Shown: positions 20,932-29,132, counted from the first letter of the stretch. The stretch: DNA of 64,000 nucleotides from Methylomonas methanica (GCA_001644045.1 LUUF01000059.1:62001-126000); one strand, 5' to 3'. Numbers and translations are program-made. The notes: generated from the letters alone by a model not told the origin.

Positions 20932-21809
20932 TAGTCTTGAGCGTATAGCTTAATCAGAGTCGATGGATCTTGCTCCAGAAAACCGCCACTGCCATGCAAT
21001 TGCATCAGTTGCGCGGCCAGACCCGACATCGGTACCGCACTGCCCTGCTTGCCGGCCAGATCGACAGCCATATTTAAATCTTTCAATAAGGTTTTCACGC
21101 GCCATTTCACCGGTTCGAAACGATGTCCGGCCATTTCCGGCCCGACGATTTGCAGGGGTTTGGAATCGGCAAAGCCGTCCGCCAGCGCTTCGGGAATTTT
21201 CGCGGCATCGACGCCGGCCGATTTTGCCAGCACCATCATTTCCGCGATTACCAGCACATTACAGCTAACGATCATCTGATTGCAGATTTTAGTGGTCTGG
21301 CCGCTGCCGACCGCCCCCATATGCGTCAAACGGCTATATAACGGTTGTAACACTTCTCTGGCAATTGCAATATCCGTTTCGGCGCCGCCTGCCATGATCG
21401 CCAAACTGCCCTGCTCCGCGCCGGCCGTACCGCCGGATACCGGTGCGTCCACCCAGCGCATGCCGCAAGCGGCCTGCAACTCCTCAGCCATCCGCCGAGT
21501 TGCTTCCGGGTGGATGCTGGACAAATCTATGAGCAATTTATCAGTGCTGCCGTTGGCGATGATCTGTTCCTTCACCACCGTTTCCACAGCCACGGTATCG
21601 GCCAGGCACAAAATCACCACATCGGAGGCTTTTACCAATTCGCCGACACTGCCGGAGGCTTTAGCACCGGCACCACTAACCGCATCCAACTTGGCGGCCG
21701 TGCGATTCCAGACATTAACCTGAAAGCCCGCCGCCAGGAGACGCAGGGTTAGCGGCAGCCCCATCAGGCCTATACCGACGAAGCCGAGCGTATAGCGTTG
21801 TTCTGCCAT
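20931..21809 (-). CDS. glxR: Tartronate semialdehyde reductase-type dehydrogenase
   Basis: A 292-residue beta-hydroxyacid dehydrogenase. Features are the N-terminal dinucleotide fold GFVGIGLMGLPL (GIGLMG, 12-17), the substrate motif DAPVSGGTAGAEQGSL (120-135) and the catalytic Lys173 in GQTTKICNQM. The family includes tartronate semialdehyde reductase, 3-hydroxyisobutyrate dehydrogenase and related enzymes. Coupling to hyi makes the reaction tartronate semialdehyde + NAD(P)H to glycerate the most likely, but this is inferred from context. No glyoxylate carboligase gene is in the window, so hydroxypyruvate rather than glyoxylate may be the source here. Confidence 0.88.
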   Translation of the reverse strand: MAEQRYTLGFVGIGLMGLPLTLRLLAAGFQVNVWNRTAAKLDAVSGAGAKASGSVGELVKASDVVILCLADTVAVETVVKEQIIANGSTDKLLIDLSSIHPEATRRMAEELQAACGMRWVDAPVSGGTAGAEQGSLAIMAGGAETDIAIAREVLQPLYSRLTHMGAVGSGQTTKICNQMIVSCNVLVIAEMMVLAKSAGVDAAKIPEALADGFADSKPLQIVGPEMAGHRFEPVKWRVKTLLKDLNMAVDLAGKQGSAVPMSGLAAQLMQLHGSGGFLEQDPSTLIKLYAQD

Positions 21810-21823
21810 ATTGGAACTCGCCT

Positions 21824-22318
21824 TTATTCGAATAGCGCCGGGCTTAAATCCAAACGCTCGGCGTCGCCGCGTCCGCTCATCAGGTGTTGGTGTACGATTT
21901 GAAAGGCTTCATCGAAATCGGCATTCACAAAACGCTGGGATAAATGCGTGCAAATCGCATATAAACCCGAATAATGCACGGTCTCGCCGGAGGTGCATTG
22001 GTTGATTTTTTCGGATAGCACGCGCATTAGCGATAACACCGATCCATCCTGCCGCCAATTGGCGGATACCGCGATAACGTCGTCACCGCGACTGGCAATC
22101 GCCGCCAACGCATTAAAAGATAAATCCACCAAACCGGCCAAAATTTTGATCAGATCGCCGCTGGCGATGGCTTTAAATGTCTCGCTACCGCAATCCAGCA
22201 ACAAGGCTTGGCGCATCACAATATCCATATCCGACAAATGCCCGATTTCACCGTCGTCGGGCTGTTTGATACCGAATTTCCGGTGAAAATCTCTAACTTG
22301 TTGTAAATGTTTGTTCAT
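21824..22318 (-). CDS. Degenerate all-alpha NTP pyrophosphatase-like protein
   Basis: A 164-residue protein whose first half resembles the MazG/PRA-PH-like helical pyrophosphohydrolases: VRDFHRKFGIKQPD (typical opening), LLLDCGSETFKAIASGDL and ILAGLVDLSFNALAAIA. In active members the second segment reads EExxE and the third ExxD. Here they read DCGSE and GLVD, so two or three metal-binding acids are missing. It may be inactive or use another chemistry. The start at 22318 has GGAG at a good distance. The stop is 15 bases before the ATG of glxR, so it can be in the same transcript. Its role is unknown. Confidence 0.7.
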   Translation of the reverse strand: MNKHLQQVRDFHRKFGIKQPDDGEIGHLSDMDIVMRQALLLDCGSETFKAIASGDLIKILAGLVDLSFNALAAIASRGDDVIAVSANWRQDGSVLSLMRVLSEKINQCTSGETVHYSGLYAICTHLSQRFVNADFDEAFQIVHQHLMSGRGDAERLDLSPALFE

Positions 22319-22471
22319 GATTCTACTCCGGGTTGGATTCAAAAATTCGGGTGAATAGCGGCGCGGCGCTAAATAACAAATACACAGTCACCGACTTACC
22401 CTCTTATAGGACAGCAGTGAACGCAGAGAGTGCACCAATTAATAAAGCACTGACAAGGAAGACGATCCGTT

Positions 22472-22960
22472 TTAACGCAATTGCCGGCGCGATTCAATCA
22501 GCGACAAACTGACTATCACGATCAACAGAAACAAGGAACTTTCCAATAACAAAAACGCGGCAATTTTGAAATAGGCAAAAGCCGGATCGACATAACGCAC
22601 CAACCAACCGGCCGCTTCGTCGGCTATCGCTGCTGCGTAGACTAGTGCGCTAATCCAGACTTTCATCAGGGTTGGCAACGAGGTCATCAGCATGAGATGC
22701 GTCAGCGTCAATACCAGCATGCCCATTGCGAACAAATGAAAATGACTGACTTCCAGCAGGCTTTGATAGCTTTTCGGCTCGTTAAACTCCTGCTCATTCC
22801 CCAAGTAATAAGAAACCACCGACTCCGGGGTAAGATTCATTTTGTGAAAATACATCAGGCCATTACTGATCCACAATAAAGCCACGTAAGCCAAGAACAT
22901 CAAGATCAAAGAATTGATCAACAGCTGGCGATTCTGTTCGCCGGTAACGAAAAAACGCAT
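22472..22960 (-). CDS. Four-helix inner-membrane protein with conserved-looking histidines
   Basis: A 162-residue membrane protein with four predicted helices (about 15-35, 72-93, 98-118 and 128-154). The short loop after helix 1 carries MYFHKMNLTPESVVSYYLGNE. Helix 2 contains SHFHLFAMGMLVLTLTHLML, placing His73, His75 and His88 on one face and near the outer side, a spacing compatible with heme b or metal ligands. Its ATG overlaps the TGA of the FMN-binding gene (22958-22962), so they are translationally coupled. Together with the porin gene upstream they form a three-gene unit. No named family was recognised. I infer that it is the membrane electron carrier for the flavoprotein. Confidence 0.75.
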   Translation of the reverse strand: MRFFVTGEQNRQLLINSLILMFLAYVALLWISNGLMYFHKMNLTPESVVSYYLGNEQEFNEPKSYQSLLEVSHFHLFAMGMLVLTLTHLMLMTSLPTLMKVWISALVYAAAIADEAAGWLVRYVDPAFAYFKIAAFLLLESSLFLLIVIVSLSLIESRRQLR

Positions 22961-23511
22961 CAGTGTGGCTTGTTTTGGATGAGAACTTGATAAATCGCCA
23001 ATACCTTGCGGGCACTATTGATCGCGGCGCGGGTACTGAGCGTGGCACCGGCTACGCCTTGAATATCTTTATTCAGGCTCAACTCTTCAATGGAATGATT
23101 AGCTAACAAAGCCATCCAGCGCTCCGGCGGCTGATATTCAGGCGGCTCGTGAAACGCCAAAGTATAGACATTACGCAGCTTGCCGTCCGGCGTTAACACT
23201 ACCAGCAAAGTTTCCGGCTTGGTTCTGACGGTGTGGGATTCGATGGCGGCATAACCGATCACGGCATCTTGCTTCTTCCCAACATAAAAGCTAAACAGAT
23301 TGGATTCCAGCTTGACCTTGGCCAATTGTTCGATTTGCGCCACTTCCTCCGGCGTGGGAAACAGCGATTGCATTTCCACGGAGGCATCGTCGCCGAAGGC
23401 CAGCTTCATCGCTTCGTCCTTGCTATAAAAAACAGCGGCGGCAAGGTTTACGCTCGTTAAGCAAAAAACCAGTAGCGTCAGCATAAGCCGACGAGTTTTT
23501 GAAATCAGCAT
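22960..23511 (-). CDS. Periplasmic FMN_bind-domain protein
   Basis: A 183-residue protein with a signal peptide (basic n-region LISKTRRLM, core to residue 25) and a mature FMN_bind domain. Its key feature is GVAGATLST at 152-160, the type of sequence where ApbE attaches FMN through a phosphoester to a threonine (here Thr157). It matches NqrC/RnfG-like extracytosolic flavoproteins. Other family features are IGYAAIESHTVRTKPE and LLVVLTPDGKLRNVYTLAFHEPPEY. The protein would carry electrons in the periplasm, with its partner being the coupled four-helix membrane protein. No ApbE gene is in the window. Involvement in reduction of iron or another acceptor is inferred from the regulatory site upstream of the operon. 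Confidence 0.85.
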   Translation of the reverse strand: MLISKTRRLMLTLLVFCLTSVNLAAAVFYSKDEAMKLAFGDDASVEMQSLFPTPEEVAQIEQLAKVKLESNLFSFYVGKKQDAVIGYAAIESHTVRTKPETLLVVLTPDGKLRNVYTLAFHEPPEYQPPERWMALLANHSIEELSLNKDIQGVAGATLSTRAAINSARKVLAIYQVLIQNKPH

Positions 23512-23627
23512 GAGTGGGGAATATCCAGGGAGTGAATTGTACGGCGGCTATGATAGAGACAGGCAAACGATTTGCCAAGTCGTCACACGGATAACAAAAG
23601 TATCTACAGCATTATATGCCGATGAGC

Positions 23628-23648
23628 CCCGCCGCAGGAACCGGCGGG
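23628..23648. other. Hairpin between porin and FMN_bind genes
   Basis: CCCGCCG (23628-23634) and CGGCGGG (23642-23648) form a 7-bp stem with a 7-base loop, 14 bases past the porin stop in the 150-base gap before the FMN-binding gene. It has no T-run. It may stabilise the porin message and lower expression of the distal genes. Confidence 0.45.
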
Positions 23649-23662
23649 ACTATCCAGCTGCT

Positions 23663-25096
23663 TTAGAAAATAAAGCCTACACCCAAGTTAAAGTCGTCCG
23701 GAGAGGCACCGGACTTTTGGGTGAAATTACGGTAATCAGCCTTGATCACGACATTAGGAATGGGCTTGTAGTTGAGACCGACTTGGTAAATTTCTACGTC
23801 CCTGGTCAAATCATCTCTACAAACAGCATTTGCACATGTCGAAGCAGTAGCAACCGTATCCATACGCTCGTAACGCACGAAAGGCGCAAGGTACTGAGTC
23901 GTGTCGTGCACAAAATGCGGCAGAATGTCGTACCCGACTTCGCTGTACCAACCATAGTTTTCTTCGCCAATGTTTTTAGCATTTGCAACACTCAACAGTG
24001 CCGCATCGCCGATATGCCCCCAGGAACCCAAGGTGCGAAATTCCAGACCACGATATTTCCATTGCAGATGGGCTTCGTAAAGTTGCGTGGCGACATCTAG
24101 CTGCCGTCCGTTATACAACTGATTCTGTCCGGAATTACCGACGTACGCCGATCCGCCCACCATCACACCCGGCAACATAGGTGGCGCATAGTCCACACGC
24201 CCGACGTAAGCCAAGTCTTCCGCTAACGCCTGACCGCCCGACTGCCGCCCGCTACGAATACCATCGGCGCCAAAATTTTTGGCGTTCATCCCATTGACCA
24301 CATAGGTCGTATACGTCAGACCCGGCAACAATTCACCGAATAAACCCACGCCGTTTTCACGCCAAGTGCTAGGAATGATACGTCTCTCGACTTCCGGGCG
24401 GTTATTACCGAAGAAAAACGGCGGTTCGTGTATCTGGTTGATAAAGCCCATCGGCATCAACACCATCCCGGCCCGGACGTTGACCATCGGGTCGATGAAG
24501 AAATCCAAAGAGGCCATCTCAACGGAGACGGTGCCCGTGCTACCCGAACCATTATTCGCTGTTGAGGCATGCTCGAACTCGATTTCACTGTTAAACAGTA
24601 TGCTGTCGGTAAATTTGTAACCGGTATAAATGACCAAACGTTCGACGTCTGTATTGTCCGGGTTGTTTACTGTACCCGTTGCGGCGTTCCGCCCACCTTG
24701 ATCATCGACTCGTGCCTGATAATTTGCCTCGCCATAACCACCAATCGACAAACCTTTACCGACTTGATAAACCTTGGAAGCCGCAGGACCCAAACCATAA
24801 GCACTTTTGTATTCGACTTTCTCCGGCACTACTAATTCGGTGCGGAGTTTTTCAACTTCTTCGGTCAACACGTTAGTTTTGCGCTCTAAGTTGCTCACTT
24901 CACCAACTGGACCTTTTTGCGCCACGGCCTCCAACTTCTTGGTCATGCTATCGATTTGCTGCTGCTGCGCCTGAATGATTTTCCACATTTCATCCATGGT
25001 TTGTGGCTTTTCGGCGGGAATGCCGGCGGCATTAACCCCGGCACTGACGACAATCGCCGAGATCGCGGCGCTAAGTTTTGACTGTAATGGCTTCAT
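23663..25096 (-). CDS. Outer membrane porin with N-terminal coiled coil
   Basis: A 477-residue outer membrane protein. It has a signal peptide (KPLQSKLSAAIS, cleavage after VNAAG), a periplasmic helical segment (MWKIIQAQQQQIDSMTKKLE and NLERKTNVLTEEVEKLRTEL) and a beta-barrel ending in Phe (LGVGFIF). Alternating strands such as SIGGYGEANYQARV, ADYRNFTQKSG and FNSEIEFEHAS are typical of phosphate-selective porin O/P-type barrels. The ATG at 25096 is supported by GGAG seven bases upstream. A promoter overlapped by a Fur-like box precedes it. It is the first gene of the unit with the FMN-binding protein and the four-helix membrane protein. The substrate is unknown. Confidence 0.88.
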   Translation of the reverse strand: MKPLQSKLSAAISAIVVSAGVNAAGIPAEKPQTMDEMWKIIQAQQQQIDSMTKKLEAVAQKGPVGEVSNLERKTNVLTEEVEKLRTELVVPEKVEYKSAYGLGPAASKVYQVGKGLSIGGYGEANYQARVDDQGGRNAATGTVNNPDNTDVERLVIYTGYKFTDSILFNSEIEFEHASTANNGSGSTGTVSVEMASLDFFIDPMVNVRAGMVLMPMGFINQIHEPPFFFGNNRPEVERRIIPSTWRENGVGLFGELLPGLTYTTYVVNGMNAKNFGADGIRSGRQSGGQALAEDLAYVGRVDYAPPMLPGVMVGGSAYVGNSGQNQLYNGRQLDVATQLYEAHLQWKYRGLEFRTLGSWGHIGDAALLSVANAKNIGEENYGWYSEVGYDILPHFVHDTTQYLAPFVRYERMDTVATASTCANAVCRDDLTRDVEIYQVGLNYKPIPNVVIKADYRNFTQKSGASPDDFNLGVGFIF

Positions 25097-25122
25097 ATCG
25101 GTCTCCAAGAATTTGAGACTCG

Positions 25123-25161
25123 AGTATAAAACCCCCACAATGATTAATGCAAATCATTCTC
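25123..25161 (-). promoter_or_regulatory. Porin-operon promoter overlapped by a Fur-like box
   Basis: Read on the reverse strand, GAGAATGATTTGCATTAAT (25143-25161) matches the 19-bp Fur consensus GATAATGATAATCATTATC at 13 positions, with the GAT/ATTA cores intact, and an extra ATCATT follows. A sigma70-type promoter overlaps it: TTGCAT (25147-25152), an 18-base spacer and TATACT (25123-25128). Fur bound here would block RNA polymerase, which predicts expression under iron limitation. This is a motif match only. Confidence 0.6.
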
Positions 25162-25216
25162 AAATCTATCCGCATTACCAGGGCGCAATTTACACCTTAA
25201 AAAATATCAACACTTG

Positions 25217-25474
25217 CTAACCAAGGTGGGATGCCGCGATAAAATCCAATTTTTCGGTACGTGTCATTTTTTTGATCAGCGCTTCCCGTCTGGAAGCTGA
25301 GCCCCGATCATGCCCGACTTCGACAAAAACCAGCTGGCGTGGCTGGCGGCTCCTGAAATATTTGGCTCCCTTTTGCATCAGATGTTGGCGAAAACGCCGC
25401 TCAACATCGGTACTGATACCGGTATATAAGCTGCCGTCGTCACACTGGATAATGTAGACCGACCAATTTGGCAC
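25217..25474 (-). CDS. GIY-YIG endonuclease-like protein
   Basis: An 85-residue protein that is nothing but a GIY-YIG domain: WSVYIIQCDDGSLYTGIS, ERRFRQHLMQKGAKY, then SRREALIKKMTRTEK. It corresponds to the YhbQ/UPF0213 group of small nucleases. The first Tyr, the YTGIS motif, the downstream Arg and the Glu of SRREA are retained, so nuclease activity is plausible. The physiological role of this group is unclear. It is seven bases downstream of the small membrane-protein gene at 25482 and runs toward the Fur-like box of the next operon. Confidence 0.93.
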   Translation of the reverse strand: MPNWSVYIIQCDDGSLYTGISTDVERRFRQHLMQKGAKYFRSRQPRQLVFVEVGHDRGSASRREALIKKMTRTEKLDFIAASHLG

Positions 25475-25481
25475 TGGCGTT

Positions 25482-25763
25482 TTATTGGGAATCGGAGGAT
25501 TTATTCAGCCAGCTGTTTAGTAAAACCGCAACCAATACACCAAAACCGATATAGGCATAACGAACGATAAAGATCAGTGAAGCGCTCTGGCTATGACTTG
25601 CGGCATCTTTGATGCCGGGCGTAACAGCTAATGTCCAGAACAGCGCCGCCAGAAAATAGACCACCACACCCGAAACTGCCCAGGAAATAGCCGGCCGACC
25701 TGAACGCGACGCAGTGTTGTAAAACCAAATGCCGACCAAAGCGGCGGCTATCGAACCTAACAT
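25482..25763 (-). CDS. Small membrane protein, uncharacterised
   Basis: A 93-residue protein with three hydrophobic segments (about 1-16, 27-49 and 62-86), and a charged C-terminus NKSSDSQ. It contains WFYNTASRSGRPAISWAVSG in the first loop. No family was identified. It lies between rnhA (22 bases upstream) and the GIY-YIG gene (7 bases downstream), all on one strand, so all are likely on one transcript. Confidence 0.7.
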   Translation of the reverse strand: MLGSIAAALVGIWFYNTASRSGRPAISWAVSGVVVYFLAALFWTLAVTPGIKDAASHSQSASLIFIVRYAYIGFGVLVAVLLNSWLNKSSDSQ

Positions 25764-25785
25764 GTGTTTTCCCGTTGCTATGTGA

Positions 25786-26226
25786 TCAGGAGCGAGATAA
25801 TCGCTCGATTCCTAGATTGGCTAGCTGATCGGCGCGCTCGTTGCCTACATCCCCGGCATGTCCTTTCACCCATATCCAATCGATATTGTGACGCTGGATC
25901 GCGGCATCCAGGCGTCGCCATAAATCTTCGTTTTTAACCGGTTTATTCGCCGCGGTTTTCCATGCCCGCTTTTTCCAATTAACCATCCACTCGGTGATTC
26001 CTTGCAAAACATATTTGGAGTCGGTATGCAATTTGACGCTACACGGCTTGGTTAATGTTTCCAGAGCTTGTATTGCCGCCACCAACTCCATACGGTTGTT
26101 AGTCGTTTCGGTTTCACCGCCGCACAGCTCTTTTTGATTATCTTTATATTCCAACCGCACTCCCCAGCCTCCAGGGCCGGGATTGCCCTTGCATGCGCCA
26201 TCCGTGTAAACAATAACTTCAGTCAT
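25786..26226 (-). CDS. rnhA: Ribonuclease HI
   Basis: RNase HI removes the RNA strand of RNA-DNA hybrids. The 146-residue length is typical, and all four catalytic acids are present: Asp9 in [11 protein letters not shown], Glu47 in NRMELVA, Asp69 in HTDSKYV and Asp133 in NERADQLAN. His123 is in KGHAGD. The gene overlaps the methyltransferase gene upstream by eight bases, the arrangement found with yafS in many gammaproteobacteria. Confidence 0.97.
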   Translation of the reverse strand: MTEVIVYTDGACKGNPGPGGWGVRLEYKDNQKELCGGETETTNNRMELVAAIQALETLTKPCSVKLHTDSKYVLQGITEWMVNWKKRAWKTAANKPVKNEDLWRRLDAAIQRHNIDWIWVKGHAGDVGNERADQLANLGIERLSRS

Positions 26227-26941
26227 GGTTATCCTGTCTATGTAAGTTCGATTTCAACCCTAATCCGACCGCAGCCAAATTGCTTCGGCGTTGCTGCGTC
26301 GCGGCTAAAGGAATCAAGGTATATTGCCTCTTCACGGCTTTAACGCCGTAAGCCATGGCGAATAGAGAGCCAAAGCAAAACTCGAATTTACCGTGGGCAA
26401 TTGTGTAGCTGTCAAGTCCAAATTCTGCGGTCGTTAACAATTCGAAATTCATCAATTTCAACCAATCCAAGACTCGCGCTTTAGTGATGAAATGCGCCCG
26501 CCAAGAATCCGCAAGCTTCCTGTCCCACAAAAACTGGAAACGTACCGACAGGCTAAACGGGTTGAAATTCAACATCACCAATTCGCCGCCCGGCTTTAAT
26601 ATCCGATTGACTTCGCGCAGGGTTTGAAACCGCCGCGCATCGAACTCCAAGATATGCGGAAGAATGACCAAATCCATCGATTCGGTTTGAATCGGTAAAT
26701 TAAACGCTTTAGCGGCCACTTTCAACGCGCCGGCGTCCCCCATGGCCTTACCGTCCAGAATTAGATAATTCCGATACAAGGAAAAGTCGACAAACTCGTT
26801 TTCCCATCCCAAACCGCCAATCTGTAACTGCTGTTGTTTGCAGCTTACGGTTATAGATCGCCGCAAATAGTTGGCTTCCATGGTTTGCAGCAGCTTACCT
26901 CTTGGGGTTTGATACAACGCAAATAGAAATTGTCTCTTCAT
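26219..26941 (-). CDS. SAM-dependent methyltransferase, YafS-like
   Basis: A 240-residue class I methyltransferase-like protein. The recognisable core is [12 protein letters not shown] (motif I position, not the classical GxGxG), [18 protein letters not shown] (motif IV/V) and [23 protein letters not shown]. It overlaps rnhA by eight bases and is divergent from mltD, as yafS is in E. coli relatives. The substrate is not known. A degenerate motif I leaves some doubt whether it binds SAM in the standard way. Confidence 0.85.
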   Translation of the reverse strand: MKRQFLFALYQTPRGKLLQTMEANYLRRSITVSCKQQQLQIGGLGWENEFVDFSLYRNYLILDGKAMGDAGALKVAAKAFNLPIQTESMDLVILPHILEFDARRFQTLREVNRILKPGGELVMLNFNPFSLSVRFQFLWDRKLADSWRAHFITKARVLDWLKLMNFELLTTAEFGLDSYTIAHGKFEFCFGSLFAMAYGVKAVKRQYTLIPLAATQQRRSNLAAVGLGLKSNLHRQDNHD

Positions 26942-27026
26942 TTAACCGCCGCTAAGGGTATGTTTTTTTGGCTATTTTAGAAAGCCATGCTAGGATCTAA
27001 TTTTTTTATTTTAGCGAGTTCAGACA

Positions 27027-28625
27027 ATGCCCCGCTCAATTTCCAAAAAATCAGGCCGTCATCTGTCTTACCTACTGCCTATTTTGCTAGTAACCGGTTG
27101 TAGCCAACAGGCGCAAAAAGACCACCTGACCCAGTCGTCAACTAGCAAGTTTTCCGTATTTACCCGTAATGGCAATAGCGGAAAAATCCACAACAAACAG
27201 GTAGAAGCAAAAGAACACGCCACTATTTGGGACAGGATGTTGTCCCTTTACGCGTTGCCGGAAATCGATAATGCCAGAATCGACCGCGAAGTAAACTGGT
27301 ATCTTAGAAACCCGGAATATCTCACCAGAGTTCAACAACGCGCAGAACCCTATTTATATTTCATCCTCAACGAAATCGAAGCCAAAAACATCCCCGGAGA
27401 ACTGGCTTTGCTACCTGCAGTTGAAAGCGCTTTCAGACCCGACGCAATGTCTCCCGCGCAAGCTTCCGGTCTTTGGCAATTCATTCCGCCAACCGGGCGC
27501 CTTTACGGCTTAAAACAAAATAGTTGGTATGACGCCCGTCGCGACGTCGTGCAATCGACCCAGGCCGCCACGACATTCCTGAAGGAACTCAGCGAGACCT
27601 TCAATAAAGACTGGCTACTGGCCTTAGCGTCTTATAACGCCGGCAAAGGCAATATCAAAAATGCCGTGGATAGAAATGTCGAACGCGGCCAGCCTACTGA
27701 TTTTTGGTCGCTGGATTTGAATAACGAAACCTCGGCTTACGTACCCAGATTGCTGGCAATCGCCAAAATCTTCGCCAACCCGGAAAAATATAACGTCAAT
27801 CTGCATCAATTTGCCAACCAGCCTTACTTTGAATTGGTTGACGTTAAATCGCAGCTTGATCTGGGCAAAGCGGCCGAAATGGCACAGACTCCTCTGGATG
27901 ACTTCTTAAAGCTCAATCCAGGCTATAACCGCTGGAGCACCGATCCCAACGGCGCGCAACATCTGCTGATTCCGGTAGATAAAGCCGATTCTTTTAAAGA
28001 AAAACTGGCCGAACTGCCGCACCAAGAAAGAATCAAGTGGGAACACCATACGGTCGGCAAGAAAGAGACTCTGCAAAGCATAGCCAGCAAGCACAGTACC
28101 AGTGTTGACGAGATTATCAACGTAAACCACCTTGGCGACGATACCGTTGCCCAAGGCACAATTCTATTAATCCCGGTTTCTTTTCAGTCGCAAAAAGGCG
28201 AACCCGCTGCAGCTGTTGCCTCGGCATCTCCACAAACCACATCAACACCGGCTCAATCCAGCAAACAGCAGTATACGGTTAAAAAAGGCGATACATTATG
28301 GGATGTCTCGCAACGTTTTTCCGTTGATAAAGATGACATAGTCAGCTGGAATAAATTATCCAAAAAAGCCGCGCTGAAGCCAGGTCAAAAACTTACGATC
28401 AAGAAGACTAGCGGCACTATAACTGTTGCTTCAACCGCGCCTTCCATCAAACAAATCAACTACACGGTGAAAACAGGCGACACGTTGGCGCAAATTTCGA
28501 AGAAATTTAATGTCAATGTCACCGAGTTACGCAAATGGAATAACGTCCCCAAAAACAAGGCGGACATCAAACCGGGTTCGAAATTAAAAGTAATGATTGA
28601 AACAGCCGGCCATCCTTCCACCTAA
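27027..28625 (+). CDS. mltD: Membrane-bound lytic murein transglycosylase D
   Basis: MltD cleaves the glycan strands of peptidoglycan and forms 1,6-anhydro ends. The 532-residue lipoprotein has a lipobox VTGC (Cys25), a soluble-lytic-transglycosylase domain with catalytic Glu133 in LLPAVESAFRPDAMSP, followed by SGLWQFIPPTGR and ASYNAGKGNI. Three LysM repeats follow: HHTVGKKETLQSIASKHS, QYTVKKGDTLWDVSQRFS and NYTVKTGDTLAQISKKFN. Three LysM modules is one more than in E. coli MltD. It is transcribed away from the rnhA cluster and ends toward the tRNA genes on the other strand. Confidence 0.95.
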   Translation: MPRSISKKSGRHLSYLLPILLVTGCSQQAQKDHLTQSSTSKFSVFTRNGNSGKIHNKQVEAKEHATIWDRMLSLYALPEIDNARIDREVNWYLRNPEYLTRVQQRAEPYLYFILNEIEAKNIPGELALLPAVESAFRPDAMSPAQASGLWQFIPPTGRLYGLKQNSWYDARRDVVQSTQAATTFLKELSETFNKDWLLALASYNAGKGNIKNAVDRNVERGQPTDFWSLDLNNETSAYVPRLLAIAKIFANPEKYNVNLHQFANQPYFELVDVKSQLDLGKAAEMAQTPLDDFLKLNPGYNRWSTDPNGAQHLLIPVDKADSFKEKLAELPHQERIKWEHHTVGKKETLQSIASKHSTSVDEIINVNHLGDDTVAQGTILLIPVSFQSQKGEPAAAVASASPQTTSTPAQSSKQQYTVKKGDTLWDVSQRFSVDKDDIVSWNKLSKKAALKPGQKLTIKKTSGTITVASTAPSIKQINYTVKTGDTLAQISKKFNVNVTELRKWNNVPKNKADIKPGSKLKVMIETAGHPST

Positions 28626-28680
28626 AGTTTCCGAGAAATACGCAGATATTTAACAAGGTTTTCCTGGTTCGCCGCCAACA

Positions 28681-28717
28681 AGGCTAAACCTAAACCACTT
28701 CGAATTAGGTTTAGCCT
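28681..28717. terminator. Perfect 13-bp hairpin between mltD and tRNA-Glu
   Basis: AGGCTAAACCTAA (28681-28693) and its exact complement (28705-28717) flank an 11-base loop in the gap between convergent mltD and the tRNA-Glu genes. No T-run follows on either strand. It may serve both transcripts. The rest of 28626-28896 shows nothing else. Confidence 0.45.
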
Positions 28718-28896
28718 CTAGCTTGCCGAAATCCGACACGCCCCCTAATTGGCAAATCGCCAGAGAAAAGAGCTCGCTATTGCTCAAGGACGTATCCAAG
28801 CAGAAAACTAATTAAAATATGAATTTGGAACAGACGAAATAGCAAACCCGCCAGCATAATATTCATTCTGCGGCTTGCTCTAACTTTAAGAATTAT

Positions 28897-28972
28897 TGGC
28901 GTCCCCACGGGGGTTCGAACCCCGGTTACCGCCGTGAAAGGGCGGTGTCCTAGGCCACTAGACGATGGGGAC
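28897..28972 (-). tRNA. tRNA-Glu (anticodon TTC), copy 2
   Basis: A 76-base cloverleaf starting GTCCCCATCGTCTAGTGGCC on the reverse strand with encoded CCA. The anticodon stem-loop is CCGCC-CTTTCAC-GGCGG, giving TTC for glutamate. It is identical to the copy at 29036-29111 and downstream of it. Confidence 0.97.
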
Positions 28973-29035
28973 TCAGGACTATTGTAGATTGACTTCTTTA
29001 ATACGCATTGCCGGTTTAACCGGCTTTAGCCAAAT

Positions 29036-29111
29036 TGGCGTCCCCACGGGGGTTCGAACCCCGGTTACCGCCGTGAAAGGGCGGTGTCCTAGGCCACTAG
29101 ACGATGGGGAC
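29036..29111 (-). tRNA. tRNA-Glu (anticodon TTC), copy 1
   Basis: Same sequence as the copy at 28897-28972, including flanks. It lies between tRNA-Ala and the second tRNA-Glu and has the same orientation as gltX. A GCCGGTT-T-AACCGGC hairpin (29010-29024) separates the two copies and could mark a processing point. Confidence 0.97.
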
Positions 29112-29132
29112 TCAGGACTAAATCAACTATTT

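Larger units (their letters stand above)
28895..29120. repeat. Direct duplication carrying tRNA-Glu
   Basis: An 87-base unit occurs twice without mismatch, at 28895-28981 and 29034-29120 (offset 139). It includes the whole tRNA-Glu plus the leader ending in GGGACTCAGGACTA-like sequence, so the tRNA was duplicated in tandem with about nine bases of 5' flank. Confidence 0.9.
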
